Of a DNA stretch of 20,638 nucleotides, positions 1-7,386 are shown in pieces. A program made the position numbers and the translations under genes. Where the stretch lies: the NCBI GenBank assembly GCA_039927975.1, contig JBDSTZ010000060.1:1-20638 (forward strand). Direction: 5' to 3'. The number at the start of each line of letters is the position of its first letter. The first letter of the stretch is position 1. The stretch is from JBDSTZ01 sp039927975 (GTDB lineage: Bacteria; Pseudomonadota; Gammaproteobacteria; Burkholderiales; Burkholderiaceae_D). The notes under the pieces are model-generated. The model worked only from the letters and a program-made list of their open reading frames with translations, had not been told where the DNA came from and made no database searches.

Positions 1-1264
1 CATCCTTTATTTTGGTGATCATCCAGTCGAGGTCCTCATCGCGCAATTCCTGATGGCAGGCGAAGGACATCACGCGGCGCGACAGTTCGATGGTGTTGGG
101 GCAGACGGTCTCGTCGACGCCGGGCCACAGATATTCGCCGAAGCGGATGATCGGCACACCCTGCGACTTGAGCAGATTGAAGATCGGTTGCGGCTTGTTG
201 GTCAATACCAGCGGGAACACCCAAGGGTAGACGCCGTCTGGCAGGCTGGCGAACAGCGGCCGGCAGCCGGGCAGGCCGGCCAGCGCGTTCGCCAGTTTCA
301 GGTAATTCTTGCGGCGCAGTTCGCCCATGCGCGGGCGCGACACCAGGCGCAGCATCAGGCGCGAAAAGCCCGAGGAACGCTTGTTGAGCCAGCCGGGATC
401 GAAGCTGAAGCCGCCTTCGGAGGAGCCGGGCACCAGCGATTGCACGCCCGACGGCGCGCGCGCCTTGATCTGGCGCCAGACCAGGTCCTTGGCCGCCATC
501 GGCAGGCGCAGCAGCAGCTTGACCAGTCCCAGGCGGCCGTAGGAAAAGCTTTCCTCCAGCGCGTTGAGGGCGGCCTTGACTTCGAAACCCTTGCCGCCCG
601 AGTGCAGCGTCACGGCCGTCAGCGAGTGGCGGTTCGACACCAGCAAGCCGCCTTCGTAAATCGGGAAGAACTTCATGCTGCTGGCGATCGCGTAGTCGCC
701 GTAGGAACCGACCGGCTGGCCCTTGTGTTCACCGAGGAAGCAGTGCGCGCAGTCTTCCAGCAGCTTGATGCCGCGCGCGTCGCAGAAGGCGCGGATCGCC
801 GTCAGGTTCTGTGGGAAGCCGAAGTAGTTGGTGGCCATCAGGACCTTGACGCTGCCGTCGAGCTTGGCGGCGATGTCGTCGAGGTCGACCGAGGTGTCGG
901 CCTTGACCCGGTAGAACACCGGCGTGGCGCCGGACCAGATCACCGGTTCGATCATCGAGGCGCAGTGAAAGGCCGGCACCAGCACCGCGTCGCCGGGGCC
1001 GACCTGCATTTCGCGCAGCGCCAGCGCAATGGCGATGCGGCCGCTGGTGACCAGCTTCGGCTCGCCGACGTCGAGGATCGAGGGTGCGCGCCGGGCGCCG
1101 CGATGGAAGAAGGCGGCCAACGACAGCACCGGCTTGACCGGCACCGCCGCCGGCGGGAAGCCGATGGCGGTCGACGGGATCGCCGAATCCGGGGCGAGCT
1201 GGTTCGCCGCCGCCCGGGGGATGCGCACTTCTGTGTTCACCAGCTCTTTGACATCAGTGTTCAT
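1..1264 (-). CDS. DegT/DnrJ/EryC1/StrS-family PLP aminotransferase (3' end outside window)
   Basis: The reverse strand reads open from an ATG at 1264 to the window edge: 421 complete codons and no stop. The last visible residues look like the end of the C-terminal domain, so little is probably missing. The fold is a type I PLP aminotransferase. A 'TSGRIAIALAL' helix (about residues 73-83) and 'GDAVLVPAFHC' (91-101) match the N-terminal part. 'LLEDCAH' (168-174) supplies the Asp that pairs with the PLP pyridine nitrogen (D171), and 'SSMKFFPIYEGG' holds the probable Schiff-base Lys, K198. That lysine context differs from the usual 'PTKNL' of sugar 3- and 4-aminotransferases, so the substrate may not be a standard nucleotide keto-sugar. 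About 60 residues precede the core. An AGGG stretch lies 4 bases before the ATG. The gene is divergent from the acyl-CoA ligase and may supply an amino group to the glycan pathway (inference). Confidence 0.88.
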   Translation of the reverse strand, partial: MNTDVKELVNTEVRIPRAAANQLAPDSAIPSTAIGFPPAAVPVKPVLSLAAFFHRGARRAPSILDVGEPKLVTSGRIAIALALREMQVGPGDAVLVPAFHCASMIEPVIWSGATPVFYRVKADTSVDLDDIAAKLDGSVKVLMATNYFGFPQNLTAIRAFCDARGIKLLEDCAHCFLGEHKGQPVGSYGDYAIASSMKFFPIYEGGLLVSNRHSLTAVTLHSGGKGFEVKAALNALEESFSYGRLGLVKLLLRLPMAAKDLVWRQIKARAPSGVQSLVPGSSEGGFSFDPGWLNKRSSGFSRLMLRLVSRPRMGELRRKNYLKLANALAGLPGCRPLFASLPDGVYPWVFPLVLTNKPQPIFNLLKSQGVPIIRFGEYLWPGVDETVCPNTIELSRRVMSFACHQELRDEDLDWMITKIKD

Positions 1265-1418
1265 ATTGCCCTATCGATCGGCACGCGATACCAGTTTCAA
1301 TTTCTACATCATTACTAGTATAACCGAGCAAGCAAAAAAATTGGTTCACAAGAAATGCAATCGGGCACGACTTGTTGCAAAAAATTATGTTGTGCAAGCG
1401 GAAATTCCCGATCCCGGC

Positions 1419-1427
1419 TGATACAAT
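1419..1427 (+). promoter_or_regulatory. Possible extended -10 promoter element
   Basis: The plus strand reads TGATACAAT, which fits the extended -10 pattern TGn followed by a TATAAT-like hexamer (TACAAT at 1422-1427, five of six matches). No good -35 hexamer lies 16-18 bases upstream, which extended -10 promoters can tolerate. Transcription would start near 1434, at the edge of the GC-rich island, and leave a leader of about 245 bases before the acyl-CoA ligase. Confidence 0.25.
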
Positions 1428-1430
1428 ATA

Positions 1431-1551
1431 AGGCGCCCGTAAGTTGGCGTGGCGAAAAGGCGTTCGGCCGCGCCGGCCCCGAGGGGTGCCGGAGTCCGCG
1501 CGCGGCCGGTGCACGAGGTGGCCGCCGTGCACTTCGCGCCACAGGGCGCCT
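1431..1551 (+). other. GC-rich island closed by an 8-bp inverted repeat; possible structured leader RNA
   Basis: AGGCGCCC at 1431-1438 is the exact reverse complement of GGGCGCCT at 1544-1551, so a transcript could close a basal stem around the island. Inside are further possible stems: GGCGTGGC (1446-1453) with GCCGCGCC (1467-1474), eight pairs including one G-U; a short bulged stem at 1475-1490; GTGCAC at 1509-1514 with GTGCAC at 1527-1532; and GCGCC-ACAG-GGCGC at 1536-1549, which competes with the basal stem. Sequence on both sides is AT-rich. It matches no riboswitch class I know. GC-rich DNA makes chance stems common, so this is only a candidate; the strand is assigned from the promoter-like element just upstream. 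Confidence 0.25.
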
Positions 1552-1678
1552 GAAAATTAGCGAATATAAATGATAAAATGCTAAGATTATGGCGGAAGTT
1601 GCAGCTATTCAAATATTATTGCCGTTATCTGGGTGGTCGGCCTGACACCTTCCCCTTGGCACGAACCGACAGAGCACG

Positions 1679-3271
1679 ATGAGCGACCTGATTCACGAAT
1701 TCATTTTCACCTCGGCCCGGCGCAGCCCGGCCGCCGAAGCGCTGGTGCACGGCGCCCGCCGCCTCGACTACGCCGCGCTGGCCAACGCGGTGCGCCAGGC
1801 CGCCGACGGCTTGCTGGCCGCCGGCCTGGGGCGCAGCGAACGGGTCGCCGTCTACCTTGAAAAAACCATCGAAAACGTCGCCGCCATGTTCGGCGCGGCG
1901 GCCGCCGGCGGCGTCTTCGTGCCGGTCAATCCGCTGCTCAAACCCGAGCAGGTCGCCTACATCCTGGCCGACTGCAATGTGCGCGTGCTGGTCACGTCAA
2001 GCGACCGCCTGAAATTGCTGGCCGCCGCGCTGCCGGCCTGTCCCGACCTGAAACTGGTGATCGTCACCGGCCGCGCCGAGAACCTGCCGGACATCGCCGG
2101 CGTGCAGGTGCAAGCGTGGGACGACGCCATCGCCGCCGAGGGCGAGCCGCGCCACCGCCCGCACCGCGTGATCGACGCCGACATGGCCGCGATTCTCTAC
2201 ACCTCCGGCAGCACCGGCAAGCCGAAAGGCGTGGTGCTGTCGCACCGTAACATGGTGGCCGGCGCCACCAGCGTCGCCAGCTATCTGGAAAACAACCCGG
2301 ACGACCGCATCCTGGCGGTGTTGCCGCTCAGTTTTGACTACGGCCTGTCGCAGCTGACCACCGCCTTCCACGCCGGCGCCACCGCTGTGCTGATCAACCA
2401 CCTGTTCCCGCGCGACGTGCTCAACGCGGTGGTGGCCGAGCGCATCACCGGCCTGGCCGCCGTGCCGCCGCTGTGGATCCAGGTCGCGCCGCTGCCCTGG
2501 CCGGCCGACTGCACGCTGCGCTACCTGACCAATTCGGGCGGCGCGATGCAGCGTCCGACACTCGACGCCCTGCGCGCGGCGCTGCCAAAGGCGCGGCCGT
2601 TCCTGATGTACGGCCTGACCGAGGCGTTCCGCTCGACCTTCCTGCCGCCCGAGGAAGTCGATCGCCGGCCCGACTCGATGGGCAAGGCGATCCCGAACGC
2701 CGAAGTGGTGGTGCTGCGTGCCGACGGCACGGAGTGCGATGCCGGCGAACCTGGTGAGCTGGTGCACCGCGGCGCGCTGGTCTCGCTCGGCTACTGGAAC
2801 GACCCGGCCAAGACCGCCGAGCGCTTCAAGCCGGTGGTGTCGAAGCACACCGGCCTGACGTTGACCGAGATGGCGGTGTGGTCGGGCGACACCGTGCGCA
2901 AGGACGAGGAAGGCTTCCTCTACTTCATCAGCCGCAACGACGAGATGATCAAGACCTCCGGCTACCGCGTCAGCCCGAGCGAAGTCGAGGAAGTGGTCTA
3001 CGCGCGTGAACACGTGGCCGAGGCGGCCGCGATCGGCGTCAAGCATCCGAGCCTGGGCCAGGCCATCGTGGTGATCTTCCATCCGAAAGTGGGCGCGCCT
3101 ATCGACGCCGCCGGCCTGCTGGCCGCCTGCAAGCCGCACCTGCCTGCCTACATGCTGCCGGCGAAGGTCGTGATGGCCGAGGCCAGCCTGCCGCGCAACC
3201 CGAACGGCAAGATCGACCGCAAGCTGCTCAGCATGCAATTTGAGAATATTTTTATGGAAGTCAGTCAATGA
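1679..3271 (+). CDS. AMP-forming acyl-CoA ligase, exosortase A-associated type
   Basis: This 530-residue protein belongs to the ANL superfamily, which activates a carboxylate with ATP and passes it to CoA or a carrier thiol. Family motifs are complete: the phosphate-binding loop 'TSGSTGKPKG' (residues 175-184), 'YGLTEAFRSTF' (A5-like), 'SGDTVRKDEEG', 'NDEMIKTSGYRVSP' (A7/A8 hinge), and 'PNGKIDRK' with the A10 catalytic Lys K511. Its resemblance and its position directly before a PLP decarboxylase match the family I recall as TIGR03098 (acyl-CoA ligase, exosortase A system-associated). The natural substrate of that family is not known to me. The ribosome site before the ATG is weak (AGAG). The stop overlaps the next ATG by four bases, so the two genes are coupled. 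It probably opens the eight-gene unit. No carrier protein is visible in the window. Confidence 0.93.
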   Translation: MSDLIHEFIFTSARRSPAAEALVHGARRLDYAALANAVRQAADGLLAAGLGRSERVAVYLEKTIENVAAMFGAAAAGGVFVPVNPLLKPEQVAYILADCNVRVLVTSSDRLKLLAAALPACPDLKLVIVTGRAENLPDIAGVQVQAWDDAIAAEGEPRHRPHRVIDADMAAILYTSGSTGKPKGVVLSHRNMVAGATSVASYLENNPDDRILAVLPLSFDYGLSQLTTAFHAGATAVLINHLFPRDVLNAVVAERITGLAAVPPLWIQVAPLPWPADCTLRYLTNSGGAMQRPTLDALRAALPKARPFLMYGLTEAFRSTFLPPEEVDRRPDSMGKAIPNAEVVVLRADGTECDAGEPGELVHRGALVSLGYWNDPAKTAERFKPVVSKHTGLTLTEMAVWSGDTVRKDEEGFLYFISRNDEMIKTSGYRVSPSEVEEVVYAREHVAEAAAIGVKHPSLGQAIVVIFHPKVGAPIDAAGLLAACKPHLPAYMLPAKVVMAEASLPRNPNGKIDRKLLSMQFENIFMEVSQ

Positions 3272-4515
3272 GCGTCATCAGCCCCAAACCGCGCCCTCAG
3301 CATGCGCCGCTGACGCAATTCGCCGTCGTCGACGATTGCCTGCAAGTGGGTGGCATGCCGCTGACCCGCCTCGCCGAGCGCGTCGGCAGCACGCCGTTCT
3401 ACGCTTACGACCGGGCCAAACTGAACGAGCGGGTGGCGCTGCTGCGCAAGCACCTGCCGCCCGAGATCCACCTGCATTACGCCATGAAGGCCAACCCCAT
3501 GCCGGCAGTGGTGCAGCACATGGCGACCCTGGTCGACGGCATCGACATCGCTTCCGGCGGCGAGCAGCGCGTCGCCCTCGACACCACCATGGATCCGGGC
3601 CTGATCAGCTTTGCCGGCCCGGGCAAGAGCGACGCCGACCTGCGCTGCGCGGTCGCCGCCGGCGTGGTGCTGAACATGGAATCGGAAGCCGAGATGGAGC
3701 GCCTGGCGGCCGTCGGCAAGGTGCTCGGCATCACGCCGAAAGTGGCGGTGCGGGTCAACCCGGATTTTGAGCTCAAGTCGTCCGGCATGAAGATGGGCGG
3801 CGGTCCCAAGCAGTTCGGCATCGACGCCGAGATCGTGCCGGCGGTGTTGCGCCGGATCGGCGAACTGGGACTCGACTTCTACGGCTTCCACATCTACAGC
3901 GGCTCGCAGAACCTGAAGGCCGAATCGATCCAGGAAGCGCACGAAAAAACCTTCGCGCTGGCGATCCGCCTGGCGGCCGAAGCGCCGCGTCCGGTGCGCA
4001 CGCTCAACATCGGCGGCGGCTTCGGGATTCCCTACTTTCCCGGCGAAGGCGTGCTTGACCTTGAAGCCGTCGGCGCCAACCTCAAGCGCCTGCTGCCGGA
4101 AGTGAAGGCCGCGCTGCCGGAAGCGCAGATCGTCATTGAACTGGGGCGCTACCTGGTGGCCGAAGCCGGCGTGTATGTCAGCCGCGTCATCGAGCGCAAG
4201 GTCTCGCGCGGCCAGGTCTACCTGGTCACCGACGGCGGCCTGCACCACCACCTGGCGGCGTCGGGCAATTTCGGCCAGGTGATCCGCAAGAACTACCCGG
4301 CGGTGGTGGGCAACCGCGTCGCCGGCGGCGAGCGCGAAACGGTGTCGGTGGTCGGTCCGCTATGCACACCGCTCGACCTGCTGGCCGACCAGATGGAAAT
4401 GGCGAAAGCCGATGTCGGCGACCTGGTGGTGGTGTTCCAGTCGGGCGCCTACGGGCTGTCGGCCAGCCCCACCGCCTTCCTCAGCCACCCCACCGCGCGC
4501 GAAGTGCTGGTGTAA
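3268..4515 (+). CDS. PLP-dependent decarboxylase, exosortase A-associated type (alanine-racemase fold)
   Basis: A 415-residue fold-III PLP enzyme of the diaminopimelate/ornithine decarboxylase group. 'HYAMKANP' carries the PLP lysine K74, 'IDIASGGE' follows, and 'NIGGGFGIPYF' is the glycine-rich phosphate-binding loop. 'GPLCTPLD' supplies the Cys that completes the partner subunit's active site, and 'GAYG' is the usual C-terminal motif. The family releases CO2 from an alpha-amino acid, or from an amino acid at a remote stereocentre, to give an amine or L-lysine-like product. With the upstream ligase it matches the pair I recall as TIGR03098/TIGR03099. The specificity loop does not obviously identify lysine, arginine or ornithine as substrate. 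The ATG overlaps the preceding stop (ATGA), with GGAAG a few bases upstream. It may supply an amine for coupling to the glycan (inference). Confidence 0.93.
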   Translation: MSVISPKPRPQHAPLTQFAVVDDCLQVGGMPLTRLAERVGSTPFYAYDRAKLNERVALLRKHLPPEIHLHYAMKANPMPAVVQHMATLVDGIDIASGGEQRVALDTTMDPGLISFAGPGKSDADLRCAVAAGVVLNMESEAEMERLAAVGKVLGITPKVAVRVNPDFELKSSGMKMGGGPKQFGIDAEIVPAVLRRIGELGLDFYGFHIYSGSQNLKAESIQEAHEKTFALAIRLAAEAPRPVRTLNIGGGFGIPYFPGEGVLDLEAVGANLKRLLPEVKAALPEAQIVIELGRYLVAEAGVYVSRVIERKVSRGQVYLVTDGGLHHHLAASGNFGQVIRKNYPAVVGNRVAGGERETVSVVGPLCTPLDLLADQMEMAKADVGDLVVVFQSGAYGLSASPTAFLSHPTAREVLV

Positions 4516-4561
4516 TGGACGCGCAGTTCGGCATGAATAAAATAATCAACGGAGTAGTGCG

Positions 4562-6415
4562 ATGAGTGGTTTGTGTGGATGGATTGGCAGCGGCGCCAGC
4601 GGTGGTGACAGCCGCGCCCTGATCGAGGCGATGGCGGCGACGATGTCGCGCTTCGACGGTACCGCGGTGCAGGCCCTGAATGGCCGCAGCAGCGCGCTGG
4701 CGGTGGCGGCCAACGGCGCCAGTGGCCAGGTCTACCAGAATGGCAGTGTGCTGGTCGCCCTGTGGGGCCAGGCCACGATCCGCGATGCGCGGCTGGCCCA
4801 GCAAGTCGCCGCCGAAGGCCTCGGCAAGACGCTGGCCGACCTGTGGCGCAAGTCGCCGCGCGACGCCTGCGCCGCGCTGTCGGGCCCCTTCGTGCTGGCG
4901 ATTGTCGATGAAGGTTCGGGCGATGCCATGCTGGCGATCGACCGCATGGGCACCCAGCCGCTGACCTACCAGCTGGTGGGCGAGGCGCTGGTGTTCGGCT
5001 CCTCGGCCGACGCCATCGGCCGCCATCCGCTGACCCCGGCCACGCTCGACCCGCAAGGCATCTACAACTACGTCTACTTCCACATGATCCCGAGCCCGGG
5101 CACGGTGCACCGCAACCAGGTGCGTCTGCTGCCGGGCGAATACCTGCAGTACCGCCAGGGCCGCGTCGAGACCCACACCTACTGGCGCATGCAGTTCGAA
5201 GAGAACGGCACCAAGCCGTTCGCCGAACTGAAAAAGGAATTCGTCGACACGCTCGAATCCAGCGTGCGCGAAGCGGCCGGCGACGCCAAGGTCGGCGCCT
5301 TCCTGTCGGGCGGCACCGACAGCTCGACCATCTCGGGCATGCTGTGCAAGGTCGGCGGCAAGCCGGCCAAGACTTACTCGATCGGCTTCGAGGCGCAGGG
5401 CTACGACGAGATGGAATACGCGCGTATCGCCTCGCGCCATTTCGGCACCGAGCACCATGAATATTATGTGACGCCGGACGACGTCGTCGCCGCCATCCCG
5501 CAGATCGCCGGCGTGTTCGACCAGCCCTTCGGCAACGCCTCGGCGGTGCCTGGCTTCTACTGCGCCAAGATGGCGCGCGCCGACGGCGTGACCCGCATTT
5601 TCGGCGGCGACGGCGGCGACGAACTATTCGGCGGCAACGAGCGCTATTCGAAGCAGCACGTGTTCGCGATGTACGACCGGGTCCCCGGCCTGCTGCGTAA
5701 AGCGCTGCTGGAGCCAGCCGTGTTCAACTTCCCCGGCGGCGAGCACATCAAGCTGGTGCGCAAGGCGCGCAGCTATATCGAGCAAGCCTCGGTGCCGATG
5801 CCGGCCCGGCTCGAAACCTACAACCTGCTGGGCCGCTACGGTCCGTCGCAAGTGTTCACCAATGACTTCCTGGCCGGCGCCGATGTCAACGATCCGATCG
5901 CCAGCCTGACCCGCACCTACGGCAAGAGCGAGGCGGGCAGCCTGATCAACCGCATGCTCGAACTGGACCTGAAAGTCACCCTGGCCGACAACGACCTGCC
6001 GAAGGTGATGAAGGCCTGCGAACTGGCCGGCCTGGAAGTGGCCTTCCCCTTCCTCTCCGAGCAGATGGTGGCCTTCTCGGCGCGCCTGACGCCGCAGCAG
6101 AAGCTCAACGGCACCCAGCTGCGCTGGTTCTTCAAGGAGGCTCTCAAGGACTTCCTGCCGAACGAGATCATCACCAAGCAGAAGCACGGCTTCGGCCTGC
6201 CGTTCGGCGTCTGGCTGCAGCACCACAAGCCGCTCCAGCAGCTGGCCACCGACAGCCTGACCGACCTGAAGGCGCGCAAGATCGTGCGCGGCGACTTCAT
6301 CGATACCTTGGTCGGCCAGCACCTGTCCGAGCACGCCGGCTACCACGGCACCATGGTGTGGGTGCTGATGATGCTCGAACAGTGGTTCAAGCAGCGCGAG
6401 GCGGTGACCGTATGA
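4562..6415 (+). CDS. Asparagine-synthase-like amidotransferase with degraded glutaminase domain
   Basis: At 617 residues this has the class II amidotransferase layout: N-terminal Ntn glutaminase-like domain (about 1-200) and C-terminal AMP-forming synthetase domain. The synthetase half looks intact: 'SGGTDSS' pyrophosphate loop (249-255), 'FGGDGGDELFGG' (347-358) and a late 'TKQKHGFGLPFGVWL'. The glutaminase half is odd. The nucleophile Cys, normally residue 2, is residue 5 (M-S-G-L-C-G). 'RGPD' is replaced by 'RFDG', and the 'NGE' glutamine-binding segment aligns with 'WGQ'. An in-frame TTG at 4571 would give M-C-G, but GGAG at 4551-4554 is well spaced for the ATG and too far from the TTG. 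It may use free ammonia or an amine, as beta-lactam synthetases do without glutamine. It starts 46 bases after the decarboxylase. Confidence 0.9.
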   Translation: MSGLCGWIGSGASGGDSRALIEAMAATMSRFDGTAVQALNGRSSALAVAANGASGQVYQNGSVLVALWGQATIRDARLAQQVAAEGLGKTLADLWRKSPRDACAALSGPFVLAIVDEGSGDAMLAIDRMGTQPLTYQLVGEALVFGSSADAIGRHPLTPATLDPQGIYNYVYFHMIPSPGTVHRNQVRLLPGEYLQYRQGRVETHTYWRMQFEENGTKPFAELKKEFVDTLESSVREAAGDAKVGAFLSGGTDSSTISGMLCKVGGKPAKTYSIGFEAQGYDEMEYARIASRHFGTEHHEYYVTPDDVVAAIPQIAGVFDQPFGNASAVPGFYCAKMARADGVTRIFGGDGGDELFGGNERYSKQHVFAMYDRVPGLLRKALLEPAVFNFPGGEHIKLVRKARSYIEQASVPMPARLETYNLLGRYGPSQVFTNDFLAGADVNDPIASLTRTYGKSEAGSLINRMLELDLKVTLADNDLPKVMKACELAGLEVAFPFLSEQMVAFSARLTPQQKLNGTQLRWFFKEALKDFLPNEIITKQKHGFGLPFGVWLQHHKPLQQLATDSLTDLKARKIVRGDFIDTLVGQHLSEHAGYHGTMVWVLMMLEQWFKQREAVTV

Positions 6416-7386
6416 GCGCGCCAAAAATCGCCGTCGTCATTCCGTTCTTCCAGCGCGAGACCGGTATTCTCGACCGTTCGCTGCAATCGATCGCCGCGCA
6501 AGGCTATCCGTCCGACGCCATCTACGTGATGATCATCGACGATGGTTCGCCGATGGACGCCGAGGAGCAGCTGCGCCTGGTGCCGCCGCCGGCCGGCCTG
6601 CGCACCCGCGTGATCCGCCAGGCCAACGCCGGCCCGAACGAGGCGCGCAACACCGCGCTCGAGCACCTGGAAGAGGGCACCGAGTTCGTCGCCTTTCTCG
6701 ATTCCGACGACGAATGGATTGGCGACCACCTGGCGCGCGCGCTCAAGGCGCTCGGCGCCGGCTACTCGGCCTACTTCGCCAACCTGTTCCACCTTGGCGA
6801 CGACACCAACGAGTACGACAAGGCGCGCCGCGTCAATCCGGCCGACCATCCGATGGTGCTGGACGATCCGACCCTGCGCGCCTACCAAGGCGACATGATC
6901 CACCAGATCTCCACCGCCAACATCATCTTCATGCCCTCGCTGGTCATCTCGGTCAAGGCGCTCGGCAAGGCGCGCTTTCCGAAAGCGCACCGGCATGGCG
7001 GCGGCGACTACCTGTACTGGATGGACCTGATCGAACACGGCGCGCGCTTCGTGTTCTCGACCGTGCCGGAGGTCCGCTGCGGCAAGGGCATCAATATGTG
7101 GTACGGCAGCGGCTGGGGCACCGAGGGCGCCGCCCTGCGCCTGCTCGACGAGGCGCGCTTCCGCCGTCGCGTGCTGAACCAGTACGCCAAGGCCGACGAG
7201 ACCAAGTGGCGCCTGCGCGTGCGTCTGGCCGAGCTGCAGGCCGGCATGCTGCAGGATATGGTGTACCGCCTGCGCCGCCGCAAGCCGGTCAACTGGAGCG
7301 TGATCCGCACCTTCTTCGGTGCCAATCCGCCGACCCTGACGATGGTGGGCAAACTGTTCGAAGTGCTTTCCGGTAAACGCAATTGA
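6412..7386 (+). CDS. Glycosyltransferase family 2 (GT-A fold)
   Basis: A 324-residue inverting GT2 enzyme, likely cytoplasmic or loosely membrane-associated, adding one sugar to the lipid-linked repeat. 'KIAVVIPFFQRE' opens the nucleotide-binding fold, 'IIDDGSP' and 'NAGPNEARNTAL' are the standard donor-site segments, and 'FLDSDDEW' places the metal-binding DxD at residues 97-100. A C-terminal stretch rich in Arg and Lys follows. The chosen ATG at 6412 overlaps the upstream stop (ATGA) and immediately precedes the conserved fold; the same frame is open further upstream inside the previous gene, but that extension has no GT-like sequence. GAGG lies about ten bases before the ATG. Donor and acceptor sugars cannot be told from sequence. 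Confidence 0.92.
   Translation: MSAPKIAVVIPFFQRETGILDRSLQSIAAQGYPSDAIYVMIIDDGSPMDAEEQLRLVPPPAGLRTRVIRQANAGPNEARNTALEHLEEGTEFVAFLDSDDEWIGDHLARALKALGAGYSAYFANLFHLGDDTNEYDKARRVNPADHPMVLDDPTLRAYQGDMIHQISTANIIFMPSLVISVKALGKARFPKAHRHGGGDYLYWMDLIEHGARFVFSTVPEVRCGKGINMWYGSGWGTEGAALRLLDEARFRRRVLNQYAKADETKWRLRVRLAELQAGMLQDMVYRLRRRKPVNWSVIRTFFGANPPTLTMVGKLFEVLSGKRN

Larger units (their letters stand above)
1265..1678. promoter_or_regulatory. Divergent intergenic region between the aminotransferase and the EPS operon
   Basis: This 414-base stretch has no convincing gene; short open frames crossing it show no protein-like composition. It is AT-rich at about 1300-1430 and 1551-1620, with a GC-rich island between (see the separate entry). 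Promoter-like sequences include an extended -10 on the plus strand (1419-1427), an AT-rich run at about 1555-1590 on the plus strand, and TATACT on the minus strand (1322-1317), which would give the aminotransferase a leader of roughly 45 bases. None has a good -35 partner. Promoters for both diverging units are expected here from layout alone. Confidence 0.5.

Noticed and set aside
53..1318. A 421-codon open frame on the plus strand.
   Set aside because: It is the mirror of the aminotransferase gene, with low-complexity Arg/His/Gln-rich composition and no recognisable domain.
1363..1378. GGGCAC followed by TTGC, resembling a sigma-54 promoter on the plus strand.
   Set aside because: The spacing between GG and GC is 11 bases rather than the strict 10.
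1355..1573. A possible 72-residue small protein in the divergent intergenic region.
   Set aside because: Its composition changes abruptly across the AT-rich and GC-rich parts, it has no clear ribosome site, and nothing protein-like is visible.
1589..1604. TGGC...TTGC pair resembling a sigma-54 promoter.
   Set aside because: The two halves are two bases too close together.
1656..1663. TTGGCACG resembling the -24 half of a sigma-54 promoter just before the acyl-CoA ligase.
   Set aside because: The -12 GC is absent at the required distance, and transcription would start after the start codon.
6358..6411. An upstream start for the first GT2 gene.
   Set aside because: The 18 extra residues lie inside the Asn-synthase-like gene and show no family sequence, while the ATG at 6412 gives the ATGA overlap seen elsewhere.
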